Notes under the pieces: model-generated | Databases searched by the model: none | What the model was told of the DNA's origin: nothing | Seen by the model: only the letters and a program-made list of their open reading frames with translations | Translations under genes and position numbers: made by a program | Assembly (NCBI GenBank): GCA_030746455.1 | Contig: JASLMQ010000157.1 | Span: 1-6,447 of the forward strand | Reading direction: 5' to 3' | Length of the DNA: 6,447 nt | Source: Candidatus Latescibacterota bacterium | GTDB lineage: Bacteria > Latescibacterota > UBA2968 > GCA-2709665 | Shown: positions 1 to 5,526 of the stretch, piece after piece | Layout of the letters: each line of letters begins with the position of its first letter | How positions within the stretch are numbered: position 1 is the first letter of the stretch

Positions 1-1
1 C

Positions 2-97
2 GTCGACGCACTGCCCCGGACGGCATCCAACAAGGTGATGCGACGGGTGCTTCGCGACAGCTATGGCGAGAGCACGTCGGGGGGGGCCGATGAATAG
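2..97 (+). CDS. AMP-forming acyl-CoA ligase, C-terminal end only
   Basis: Only the last 31 codons are in the window, in frame from base 2 to the TAG at 95-97. The peptide contains LPRTASNKVMRRVLRD. This matches the end of the C-terminal domain of the AMP-dependent synthetase/ligase family (acyl-CoA synthetases, CaiC-like ligases), where the consensus is LPRT-x-x-GK-x-x-RR-x-LR. The Lys of the NK pair corresponds to the conserved lysine that contacts the acyl-adenylate. The usual Gly before that Lys is Asn here. A short Ser/Gly/Asp/Glu-rich tail follows. The family activates a carboxylic acid with ATP and transfers it to CoA. The substrate cannot be told from this fragment. The gene is followed by hairpins that probably end its transcript. 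Confidence 0.8.
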   Translation, partial: VDALPRTASNKVMRRVLRDSYGESTSGGADE

Positions 98-114
98 GGC
101 CAGAGCGCCGTCCA

Positions 115-138
115 TCCGCCGGACCGGCGGATTTGTCT
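115..138 (+). terminator. GC-rich hairpin, candidate terminator of the ligase gene
   Basis: Bases 115-131 form a perfect palindrome around A123. This gives a 7-bp stem (115-121 with 125-131) and a 3-nt loop GAC, followed directly by TTTGTCT. It lies 17 nt after the ligase stop codon. The U tract is weak, so termination efficiency is uncertain. Confidence 0.45.
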
Positions 139-149
139 CACGGTCCGGC
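118..149 (+). other. Alternative stem competing with the 115-131 hairpin
   Basis: GCCGGACCG at 118-126 is exactly complementary to CGGTCCGGC at 141-149, giving a 9-bp stem with a 14-nt loop. It uses both arms of the 115-131 hairpin, so the two structures exclude each other. This may be chance in GC-rich DNA or a real switch. The pairing is seen in the sequence; any regulatory role is inference. Confidence 0.3.
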
Positions 150-157
150 CTGACAGG

Positions 158-189
158 GCCACGGCGCACGCGGGCCGCCGTGGCGTTTT
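158..189 (+). terminator. Intrinsic terminator just before the deacetylase gene
   Basis: GCCACGGCG (158-166) pairs perfectly with CGCCGTGGC (176-184), a 9-bp GC-rich stem with a 9-nt loop. GTTTTG follows. The T run ends at 189, only 22 nt before the proposed GTG start at 212. It could be the second of two tandem terminators of the upstream ligase gene, or an attenuator in the leader of the deacetylase transcript. Confidence 0.6.
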
Positions 190-211
190 GCTGATCCGAA
201 CGGGCGCCAAG

Positions 212-1237
212 GTGAAGGTCGTCAGCACTCAGAACCACCAGGCCCATCGGCCCATCCATCAGTTCGAGGGCCACGGGATGGGGCCCTGCCCCGAGGTTCC
301 CGAGCGGGTGGAGGCCATTCTCCTGGAGCTCCGACGCCGCGGGCTGGCCGAGGAGGTCGCCACCGACGCGTTGTCCCTCGATGCGATACGGGCCGTTCAC
401 GATCCCGACTACCTGGCCTTCCTGGAGAAGGCCTACAACGCACATGCAGCACGTGGCGGCGATGCCAGCGTAGGGCTCATACCGGATACCTTCGCCGTCC
501 GAGGGCTCGGCGGCAGGCCGCGGGACCTGGTCCGGCAGGCCGGGTACTACTGTTTCGAGACGCAGACCCCGATCGTGGAAGCCACGTATGCGGCCGCGCT
601 GGCCTCGGCCGGTTGCGCGCAGACGGCGGCCAGGCTTCTGCTCGAGGGGGAACGGACGGTCTACGCACTGTGTCGACCCCCTGGCCATCACGCGGGGCGG
701 GCGGTCTACGGTGGGTACTGCTATCTGAACAATGCGGCCATCGCGGTCACCGAGCTGATCAAACGCGGCCGCGTTGCCATCCTGGACGTCGACTACCACC
801 ACGGCAACGGTACCCAGGGGATCTACTACGGATCCGGCGAGGTCCTGTTCGCCTCGATCCACGGTGACCCGAATCGGCAGTATCCCTTCTTCAGTGGCTT
901 CGTCGAAGAGACCGGGGAAGGCGCCGGGCTGGGCACCACGCTGAACCTGCCTTTGGAACCAGGAACAGGGAAGGCAGGTTACCTGGTGACGCTGGACCGG
1001 GCCCTGGACGCAGTGGCCTCCTTTGCGCCGGCGCACGTGGTGGTTTCCTTCGGGGCGGACACGTGCCGGGAGGATCCCCTTGGAGGCTTCGATCTGTCGG
1101 TCTCGGCGTTCGCCCAAATCGGTGAACGGCTGGCGAACACGGGCTTGCCCACGCTCGTGGTTCAGGAGGGCGGCTACGGCCTCGATGTACTTGGGGCATG
1201 CGTGAGCAACCTCCTTGAAGGCCTGGGAGGCGTATGA
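212..1237 (+). CDS. Acetylpolyamine amidohydrolase-like zinc deacetylase (HDAC family)
   Basis: This is a zinc-dependent deacetylase of the arginase/HDAC fold. It would hydrolyse an N-acetyl amide, most likely on an acetylated polyamine or similar small amine, in the cytoplasm (no signal peptide). Visible motifs, numbered from GTG 212, are RPPGHHAG with tandem His159-His160, DVDYHHGNG with zinc ligands Asp194 and His196, GADT with the third ligand Asp283, and QEGGY with catalytic Tyr322. The QAGYY-TPI segment near residues 109-121 and the SIHGDP and YPFFSGF blocks resemble acetylpolyamine amidohydrolases (Mycoplana AphA type) more than eukaryotic HDACs. From GTG 212 the protein is 341 aa, which from memory equals the Mycoplana enzyme, and it begins MKVVSTQNH like relatives. 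An in-frame TTG at 188 would lie inside the terminator hairpin. No strong Shine-Dalgarno is seen. The stop overlaps the next gene (ATGA). An acetoin-utilisation AcuC-like role is a less likely alternative. Confidence 0.9.
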   Translation: MKVVSTQNHQAHRPIHQFEGHGMGPCPEVPERVEAILLELRRRGLAEEVATDALSLDAIRAVHDPDYLAFLEKAYNAHAARGGDASVGLIPDTFAVRGLGGRPRDLVRQAGYYCFETQTPIVEATYAAALASAGCAQTAARLLLEGERTVYALCRPPGHHAGRAVYGGYCYLNNAAIAVTELIKRGRVAILDVDYHHGNGTQGIYYGSGEVLFASIHGDPNRQYPFFSGFVEETGEGAGLGTTLNLPLEPGTGKAGYLVTLDRALDAVASFAPAHVVVSFGADTCREDPLGGFDLSVSAFAQIGERLANTGLPTLVVQEGGYGLDVLGACVSNLLEGLGGV

Positions 1238-1950
1238 GGCGTGCACGCGAAAAGGGACTGACGGCGCGTGGGGCATCCCCGGCTCGAACGCGCGCTAGAA
1301 TCTGCCGGCTGGCGGTCTGCCTGGCTGCCGGTCTCGCGTCGTGTGGCGGGGATTCCGAACAGCCGCCGGTGCACGCGCCCCCGGAGCAGCTGGCCTTCCT
1401 GAGCGGACTCGAGGGGGTGCGCAAGGGAGTGGAGGAGGCGAAGAAGGAGGCCGACCGGACCCTCGGCAAGGCCGAGAATCTGGTGCTGGCGTTCGATTCC
1501 ATGAGCGGCAAGGGACCGGCCCGCCGCGCCAGGAGGATCGCGCAGGAGCAACGCCGGAAGATCGAGGCCCCCGCGAGGCTGAAGGCCGTGGAATTCCTCA
1601 AGGGCGTCGAGGGTCTCTCTCTCCAGGGATGGTACGGAAGGCTGACGCAGATCGCTTCGCGGGCGAAGTCGGAGATGACTCGGCCGACCTGCGAGATCCA
1701 CTTCGGACGCATGGTGTCGTCCGACGCGATGGCCGACCCGCCGATCCGGTTCCGCTGCACGGCGGTCCGGCCGATCGAGGGGTTCGCGGATCTGGAGGAG
1801 AAGGACTGGGTCTATTTCAGCGGCAGCGCCGTGGAGGCGAAGTCGGATTCTCTCGTCCTCGATCTAGCCCGTCCGCTGATCACGGTCCAGCTGACGGCCC
1901 TCGAACCTGCACCGTCCCCCGAGCAGATCCCGGAGGATGGCGAACGCTGA
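1234..1950 (+). CDS. Predicted lipoprotein of unknown function, coupled to the deacetylase
   Basis: I do not recognise the family. The 238-aa product has a long Arg-rich N-region, a hydrophobic stretch near 26-36 and the lipobox LASC with Cys37, so it is probably a signal peptidase II substrate. Gly at +2 gives no inner-membrane retention signal, so an outer-membrane location is possible. Residues about 48-125 are charged and helical with a likely coiled coil (runs of E, K, R, A). Residues about 155-225 look beta-rich, with an FRCTAV...GFADLEEKDWVYFSGSAVE pattern (gap shown) that recalls OB-fold tRNA_anti-like domains. That resemblance is by eye and weak. The ATG overlaps the deacetylase stop as ATGA, so the two are probably translationally coupled. 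The protein sits in an envelope compartment while its partner gene encodes a cytoplasmic enzyme, so the link may be expression timing rather than a complex. Confidence 0.75.
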   Translation: MRRAREKGLTARGASPARTRARICRLAVCLAAGLASCGGDSEQPPVHAPPEQLAFLSGLEGVRKGVEEAKKEADRTLGKAENLVLAFDSMSGKGPARRARRIAQEQRRKIEAPARLKAVEFLKGVEGLSLQGWYGRLTQIASRAKSEMTRPTCEIHFGRMVSSDAMADPPIRFRCTAVRPIEGFADLEEKDWVYFSGSAVEAKSDSLVLDLARPLITVQLTALEPAPSPEQIPEDGER

Positions 1951-1964
1951 TGCGCTTCAACGCG

Positions 1965-1969
1965 AAAGG
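1965..1969 (+). promoter_or_regulatory. Shine-Dalgarno deciding the creatininase-family start
   Basis: AAAGG lies 8 nt before ATG 1978. This favours that ATG over the in-frame GTG codons at 1969 and 1972, which overlap or abut the site itself. Confidence 0.55.
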
Positions 1970-1977
1970 TGGTGCTC

Positions 1978-2724
1978 ATGATCCTTGCTGAGATGACGTC
2001 TCCCGAGGTCGACGCCCTGCCGAGGGATATCGTGGTGCTGATCCCGGTGGCCTCCTGCGAGCAGCACAGCCTGCACCTGCCGGTGCTCACCGACAGCCTG
2101 ATCGGGGAGGCGGTGGCACGGCGGGTGCACGATCGCTGCCCGGATGACGTGCTGGTGCTACCGATGCAGTGGTTGGGGTATTCCCAGCACCACATCCGAT
2201 ACCCGGGTACAGTCAGTGCCACCTCCGAGACCCACCTGGTGATGCTGATGGACATCGTCGCCAGTATGGTCGGGTATGGATTCAGGAAGATCCTCATTCA
2301 GAACAGCCACGGCGGGAATGGGGCGAACGTATCGGTACTGCTTCAACGGTTGATGGAGCGGTACGGGGACCAGGGAGTCGAGTTTTACAGCCGGTGGGCG
2401 TGGGCCAAGGGCGAAACGCTGAACGAGATACGGGAACTCGGCTCAGCCGGCTCCGGCCACTCGGGAGAAACCGAGACGTCGATGATCCTCGCCCTGCGTC
2501 CGGAGCTGGTTCGAACCGACAAGCTGGATGAGGACGGAGAGCGGGAGGGGATGCGCGTGCGGGGTCTGTCCTCCTACTACCGGTTCGACCAGCGCACCGC
2601 CCATGGCGGTGTTGGTGACCCCAGGCTCGCCACAGCGGAGAAGGGAGAGCGGATGCTGGATGCCTCCGCGGGTGAAATAGCCGAGCAGATATCGGAAATA
2701 CGGGCACTGGAGCCCCTGGGCTAG
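1978..2724 (+). CDS. Creatininase-family metal-dependent amidohydrolase
   Basis: The 248-aa protein has the normal length for the creatininase superfamily, which includes creatinine amidohydrolase, FAPy deformylase ArfB and mycofactocin peptidase MftE. These use a binuclear metal centre to hydrolyse cyclic or linear amides. The N-terminal metal motif reads CEQHSLHLPVLTD with Glu28, His30 and Asp39, in the same spacing as Glu34/His36/Asp45 of Pseudomonas creatininase (from memory). The central motif is QNSHGGNG with His111. Next comes SGHSGETETS with His161 and Glu164, matching the HAGE-x-ETS block of the non-creatininase members. A YPGT segment near residue 78 is also typical. HGGN and HxGE favour a general creatininase-like amidase over true creatininase. 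No signal peptide is seen, so it is cytoplasmic. It starts 27 nt after the lipoprotein stop and ends 32 nt before the next gene, consistent with an operon. The substrate is unknown. Confidence 0.9.
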   Translation: MILAEMTSPEVDALPRDIVVLIPVASCEQHSLHLPVLTDSLIGEAVARRVHDRCPDDVLVLPMQWLGYSQHHIRYPGTVSATSETHLVMLMDIVASMVGYGFRKILIQNSHGGNGANVSVLLQRLMERYGDQGVEFYSRWAWAKGETLNEIRELGSAGSGHSGETETSMILALRPELVRTDKLDEDGEREGMRVRGLSSYYRFDQRTAHGGVGDPRLATAEKGERMLDASAGEIAEQISEIRALEPLG

Positions 2725-2741
2725 GTTCGGTTCTGCGGTGT

Positions 2742-2750
2742 GAGGGAGGG
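2742..2750 (+). promoter_or_regulatory. Strong Shine-Dalgarno of the SUMF1-domain gene
   Basis: GAGGGAGGG ends 6 nt before ATG 2757. This is the strongest ribosome-binding site in the five-gene run and fixes the start of a protein whose N-terminus is a signal peptide. Confidence 0.7.
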
Positions 2751-2756
2751 AATCAA

Positions 2757-3626
2757 ATGAGAAGGTCCACGGCCCTGTGGGTCGCGGTGCTCGTGCTCGC
2801 GGTGTCGGTTGTGCCGTCCTATGCTCAGGTGGCGAACGATCCGGCGCAGAAGGAGCCGGGCGAGAAAGAGGCCGGTCCCTCACCGGGCACGGAACTCACG
2901 GTCAGACTCGTAGACGAGGTCCCCATGGTCTTCGTCTGGGTGCCGCCGGGGACCTTCAGGATGGGGTCGCCCTATTCGGAGGCGGATCGAGGCGGCGACG
3001 AGGGACCGGTTCACGAGGTAGCCCTGACCCGGGGATTCCACCTGGGGAAGCACGAAGTCACGCAGGAGCAGTGGGACATGGTAATGGGCACGATGCCGTG
3101 GGCGGGGCATGGTTTCGTGGAGGAGGGGCCCGATCACCCGGCGGTTCACGTCTCCTGGACCGACGCTCAGGCCTTCGTGGAGGAGCTCAATGCCTCCGAA
3201 GGGGCGGGCATCTATCGGCTGCCCACAGAGGCCGAATGGGAGTATGCCTGCAGGGCTGAGACGACGGCGGCATGGTCATCGGGGAGCGATGCGAATCTGT
3301 TGCCGCGGTACGCTTGGTACAGAAAGAACGCGTGGGACTCGCCGAACAGGCACGCCCACGAGGTGGGAACGCGGGAGCCCAATCCCTGGGGCCTCCACGA
3401 CATGCACGGGAACGTGTGGGAATGGGTGAATGACTACTACTCCAGCACCTACTACGCCGACGGTCCGCCAGTGGATCCCGCGGGCCCGGGTGTGGGCACG
3501 CACCGCGTTCTCAGAGGCGGTGCCATCTATAGCGAGGCCGGGAACCTGCGGTCCGCCAATCGGAACAGCTACGGGCCCGACACCCACGGGTATTTCGGTT
3601 TCCGTATCGTCCGAACCGTTCCCTAG
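2757..3626 (+). CDS. Secreted SUMF1/FGE-fold domain protein lacking catalytic cysteines
   Basis: The 289-aa protein begins with a clear Sec signal peptide: MRRS, a hydrophobic core at 5-19, and probable cleavage after SYA at 23/24. A Pro/Glu/Lys-rich linker of about 20 residues follows, then one formylglycine-generating-enzyme/sulfatase-modifying-factor domain from about 50 to 289. Hallmarks are MVFVWVPPGTFRMGS, KHEVTQEQW, HPAVHVSWTDAQAF, RLPTEAEWEYACRA, GLHDMHGNVWEW (212-223), VLRGGAIYS (251-259) and the terminal GYFGFRIV. In true formylglycine-generating enzymes the region after the RGGS block carries two catalytic Cys. Here the aligned positions are Ser259 and Leu264, and the only cysteine is Cys165. 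Oxidation of sulfatase cysteine is therefore unlikely. Related non-catalytic SUMF1 domains act in binding or in other chemistry (EgtB, PvdO, NirV relatives). It is exported to the periplasm or outside. No sulfatase gene is in the window. Confidence 0.9.
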   Translation: MRRSTALWVAVLVLAVSVVPSYAQVANDPAQKEPGEKEAGPSPGTELTVRLVDEVPMVFVWVPPGTFRMGSPYSEADRGGDEGPVHEVALTRGFHLGKHEVTQEQWDMVMGTMPWAGHGFVEEGPDHPAVHVSWTDAQAFVEELNASEGAGIYRLPTEAEWEYACRAETTAAWSSGSDANLLPRYAWYRKNAWDSPNRHAHEVGTREPNPWGLHDMHGNVWEWVNDYYSSTYYADGPPVDPAGPGVGTHRVLRGGAIYSEAGNLRSANRNSYGPDTHGYFGFRIVRTVP

Positions 3627-3649
3627 ACCAGAGAATCAAGACAATTCAC

Positions 3650-3676
3650 CACAGAGTGCACGGAGGTCACAGGGAA
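3650..3676 (+). repeat. Three degenerate 9-nt tandem units (CACRGRGNN)
   Basis: CACAGAGTG, CACGGAGGT and CACAGGGAA follow one another without gaps, 24 nt after the SUMF1-gene stop. The unit is close to a CACAGAG-type short periodic motif that I recall from intergenic regions of several environmental bacterial genomes. That is recollection, not a search. It lies in the 100-nt gap before the aldolase-like gene. Confidence 0.55.
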
Positions 3677-3696
3677 GGCGAGCGAAGACCCTGTGA
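3667..3696 (+). repeat. 8-bp inverted repeat next to the tandem units
   Basis: TCACAGGG (3667-3674) is exactly complementary to CCCTGTGA (3689-3696) across a 14-nt loop. The left arm is part of the third tandem unit. No T run follows, so it is a weak candidate for a terminator. It could be a REP-like hairpin, a protein-binding site or an mRNA processing and stability element between the two genes. Confidence 0.5.
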
Positions 3697-3714
3697 TCAG
3701 TGACTCACCCCATT

Positions 3715-3720
3715 GGGAGA
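3715..3720 (+). promoter_or_regulatory. Shine-Dalgarno deciding the HpcH/HpaI-like start
   Basis: GGGAGA lies 6 nt before ATG 3727. A GTG in the same frame at 3700 is upstream of this site, would overlap it and has no comparable signal. The ATG is preferred. Confidence 0.65.
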
Positions 3721-3726
3721 CAGATC

Positions 3727-4521
3727 ATGCGCAAGAACAGACTTCGGGAGTTGCTCAACGCCGGCAAGCCCAGCCTGGGTACCCATGTGCACAGCCCGTG
3801 GCCGTCGGTTATGGAGCTGGTGGGGCTGTCGGGTGCATTCGACTACGTGGAGTATGTGGCCGAGTACGCGCCGTACGACCTGCACACCTTCGAGAACCTG
3901 GCCCGTGCGATCGAGCTGTACGATCCGATGACGTCGATGATCAAGGTGGAGCAGGAGCCGAGGGGCTACCTGGCAGGCCGTGCTATCGGCGCGGGAATCC
4001 AGAACGTGCTCTTCGCCGATGTGAGAACGGTTGATGACGCAAGGGAGTGCGTGGCAGCCGTACGCGCGGAGAGCCCAGATTCCGGGGGGCAGCACGGCGC
4101 GAGCATGCGTCGGAGCTCCCGGTTCGGCGCAGATGCGGGGAGCCCCGAGTTCGTGCAGGCGATGGATGACGTGGTGATCGCGCTGATGATCGAGAAGGCT
4201 CCCGCCGTCGAAAATCTGGAGGCGTTGCTCTCTGTTGATGGCGTCGACATGGTGCAGTTCGGGCCGGCGGACTACTCGATGAGCATCGGGCTGCCCCGCC
4301 AGTTCGGGCATGAGAAGGTGAAGGCCGCAGAAAAGCACGTCATCGAGACGGCACTGAAGATGGGGGTTGCGCCCAGGGCGGAGATCGGGCAGGCCGACCA
4401 GGCACAGGCGTATCTGGACCTGGGCGTGCGGCACTTCTGCGTGGGCACGGACGTGAGCATCCTCCTGAACTGGTTCAGGACCGAGGGCGAGGCGATGGTC
4501 CAGATACTCGAGAAGGCCTGA
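3727..4521 (+). CDS. HpcH/HpaI aldolase/citrate lyase-family protein with altered active site
   Basis: The 264-aa protein has the usual length and layout of the HpcH/HpaI class II aldolase family, whose members cleave or form 2-keto-hydroxy acids with a divalent metal. The metal pair is present: Glu156 in ALMIEKAP and Asp182 in FGPADYSMSIG. They are 26 residues apart, as for Glu149 and Asp175 of E. coli HpaI (from memory). The rest of the active site differs. At the DGEH position of HpaI the sequence is VAEYAPYD, so catalytic His45 is Tyr47. At the LD-x-G position it is AIGAG, so Asp84 is Gly88. The pyruvate-binding Arg70 corresponds to Lys73. The FDYVEYVAEYAP signature seems to recur in a related environmental subfamily often annotated as dihydroxyheptenedioate aldolase. 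Pyruvate aldol chemistry by the HpaI route is therefore doubtful. The protein is cytoplasmic. The gene is 100 nt after the SUMF1 gene, and co-transcription is possible. Confidence 0.85.
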   Translation: MRKNRLRELLNAGKPSLGTHVHSPWPSVMELVGLSGAFDYVEYVAEYAPYDLHTFENLARAIELYDPMTSMIKVEQEPRGYLAGRAIGAGIQNVLFADVRTVDDARECVAAVRAESPDSGGQHGASMRRSSRFGADAGSPEFVQAMDDVVIALMIEKAPAVENLEALLSVDGVDMVQFGPADYSMSIGLPRQFGHEKVKAAEKHVIETALKMGVAPRAEIGQADQAQAYLDLGVRHFCVGTDVSILLNWFRTEGEAMVQILEKA

Positions 4522-4584
4522 GCGGTCGAACGATGGCCGATGCCGGGCGATGGCACGGCCAGGCGTCCCGAGCGGAAACAGACG

Positions 4585-4624
4585 AGGCCCTGCAGGTGTC
4601 GGATAGACCACGCGTGCAGGGCCT
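4585..4624. terminator. Hairpin between convergent genes, possibly bidirectional terminator
   Basis: AGGCCCTGCA (4585-4594) pairs perfectly with TGCAGGGCCT (4615-4624), a 10-bp stem with a 20-nt loop. It lies 63 nt after the aldolase-like stop and 18 nt beyond the dehydrogenase stop on the other strand. T runs are poor on both sides (TTGGCTGTT on +, CGTCTGTTTCC on -). The position between convergent genes supports a shared terminator. Confidence 0.55.
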
Positions 4625-4642
4625 TGGCTGTTACAGATCGGA

Positions 4643-5398
4643 TCAGATGGGGCGCCGCGTCAGGCTGAACGATTGGGCCGTTGGGCCCCCTGGGGGCTGG
4701 GTGGCCAGGTAGAGGGCGAGGGGTACGACCTCATCGGGAAGCTTCACGCGCTCGCTGGGCGCGAACGGGGGCGGACCACCGGCGGTCATCCGGGGGCGGG
4801 TGAGGTCCGTTTCAACGGGGCCCGGGATGAGCTCGTTGACTTCGATGCCCTGCTCCCACAGCTCCTCGCCCAGACATCGCGTGAGCATCCATAGGCCCGC
4901 CTTGCCAATGCGATACGCAGAGGAACCGGCCCCCGACTGATGGCCCATGCCCGAGCCCAGGTTGATGATTCGGCCGCCCCCTGCGCTCACCATGAGGGGC
5001 AGCAGGGACCGGGTGACCCGATAGGCCCCGATGAGGTTGACCTCCACGTCCTTCACCCAGAGATCGGGATCGCTTTCCAGCACGGGCTTGGGTTCGATGC
5101 CTCCGCCGGCGTCATTGACCAAAATGTCCACCCGACCGAAGGCGTCTCGCACGGCCTTGGCCATCGCCTCGACCTGCTCCTGGTCGGTCACGTCGGCGGA
5201 CACGGCGAGGGCCTTGCGTCCGAGGTCGCGGATCTCTTCGGAGACGGACCCGATCTGGGACTCCGTGCGGGCCACCACGCAGATGTCCGCGCCTTCGCGG
5301 GCCAGGGCCAGGGCGATGGCGCGACCGATGCCCCGGCCACCTCCGGTTACCACAGCGACCTTGTCGGTGAGTCGCTCCGCCTTGTCGGCGTCTGGCAT
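4643..5398 (-). CDS. Short-chain dehydrogenase/reductase (classical SDR)
   Basis: The 251-aa protein is an NAD(P)-dependent oxidoreductase of the classical SDR family. It would interconvert an alcohol and a ketone in the cytoplasm. The Rossmann cofactor motif TGGGRGIG is at 18-25. The Arg after beta-2 (VVARTES, Arg44) with no acidic residue suggests NADP(H). Other landmarks are ADVTD at 68-72, the NNAG motif as NDAG (95-98), catalytic Asn121, Ser149 in NLGSGMG, and Tyr162-x-x-x-Lys166. A VNELIPGPVETDL segment follows. The C-terminus ends GPTAQSFSLTRRPI instead of the common TGQ-x-x-x-VDGG, which fits a subgroup of SDRs but leaves the substrate unknown. The start at 5398 is chosen for its strong Shine-Dalgarno and because relatives begin a few residues before KVAVVTG. 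The open frame upstream to 5557 runs through the promoter and is not coding. It is convergent with the aldolase-like gene and has its own promoter. Confidence 0.92.
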   Translation of the reverse strand: MPDADKAERLTDKVAVVTGGGRGIGRAIALALAREGADICVVARTESQIGSVSEEIRDLGRKALAVSADVTDQEQVEAMAKAVRDAFGRVDILVNDAGGGIEPKPVLESDPDLWVKDVEVNLIGAYRVTRSLLPLMVSAGGGRIINLGSGMGHQSGAGSSAYRIGKAGLWMLTRCLGEELWEQGIEVNELIPGPVETDLTRPRMTAGGPPPFAPSERVKLPDEVVPLALYLATQPPGGPTAQSFSLTRRPI

Positions 5399-5402
5399 AC
5401 GG

Positions 5403-5411
5403 CCTCTCCTC
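5403..5411 (-). promoter_or_regulatory. Shine-Dalgarno deciding the SDR start
   Basis: On the minus strand GAGGAGAGG ends 4 nt before the ATG at 5398. This supports a 251-aa protein rather than the longer open frame. Confidence 0.75.
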
Positions 5412-5461
5412 GGATGCGGGTGTTCGCGCCGTTGGGTGGTTCGGCTCGGGTGCGATGCCCA

Positions 5462-5490
5462 TCTATGGGGCCGGAGCGAGCCGATGTCAA
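5462..5490 (-). promoter_or_regulatory. Sigma70-type promoter for the SDR gene
   Basis: On the minus strand a perfect -35 box TTGACA (5490-5485) is followed by exactly 17 nt and then CATAGA (5467-5462), a 3/6 match to TATAAT. The predicted start of transcription is near 5455, leaving a leader of roughly 57 nt. It lies between the sigma-factor terminator and the SDR start, where a promoter is expected. Confidence 0.6.
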
Positions 5491-5526
5491 GCCCAAAACA
5501 CGGCGGGCGGAGCCCGGGAGGCCACC

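Noticed and set aside
891..1760. Minus-strand open frame (about 289 codons) across the deacetylase and lipoprotein genes
   Set aside because: It is Arg/Pro/Ser-rich with no recognisable domain, and it overlaps two supported genes on the other strand.
1950..1991. 13-codon frame starting at TGATG on the lipoprotein stop
   Set aside because: It has no Shine-Dalgarno of its own and no conserved feature, and it overlaps the creatininase-family start. A leader peptide role cannot be supported.
3697..4611. Long minus-strand open frame (about 304 codons) opposite the aldolase-like gene
   Set aside because: Its product is low-complexity and rich in Arg, Pro, His and Leu with no family motif. The plus strand encodes a clear HpcH/HpaI fold with a Shine-Dalgarno. 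Such antisense frames are expected in GC-rich DNA.
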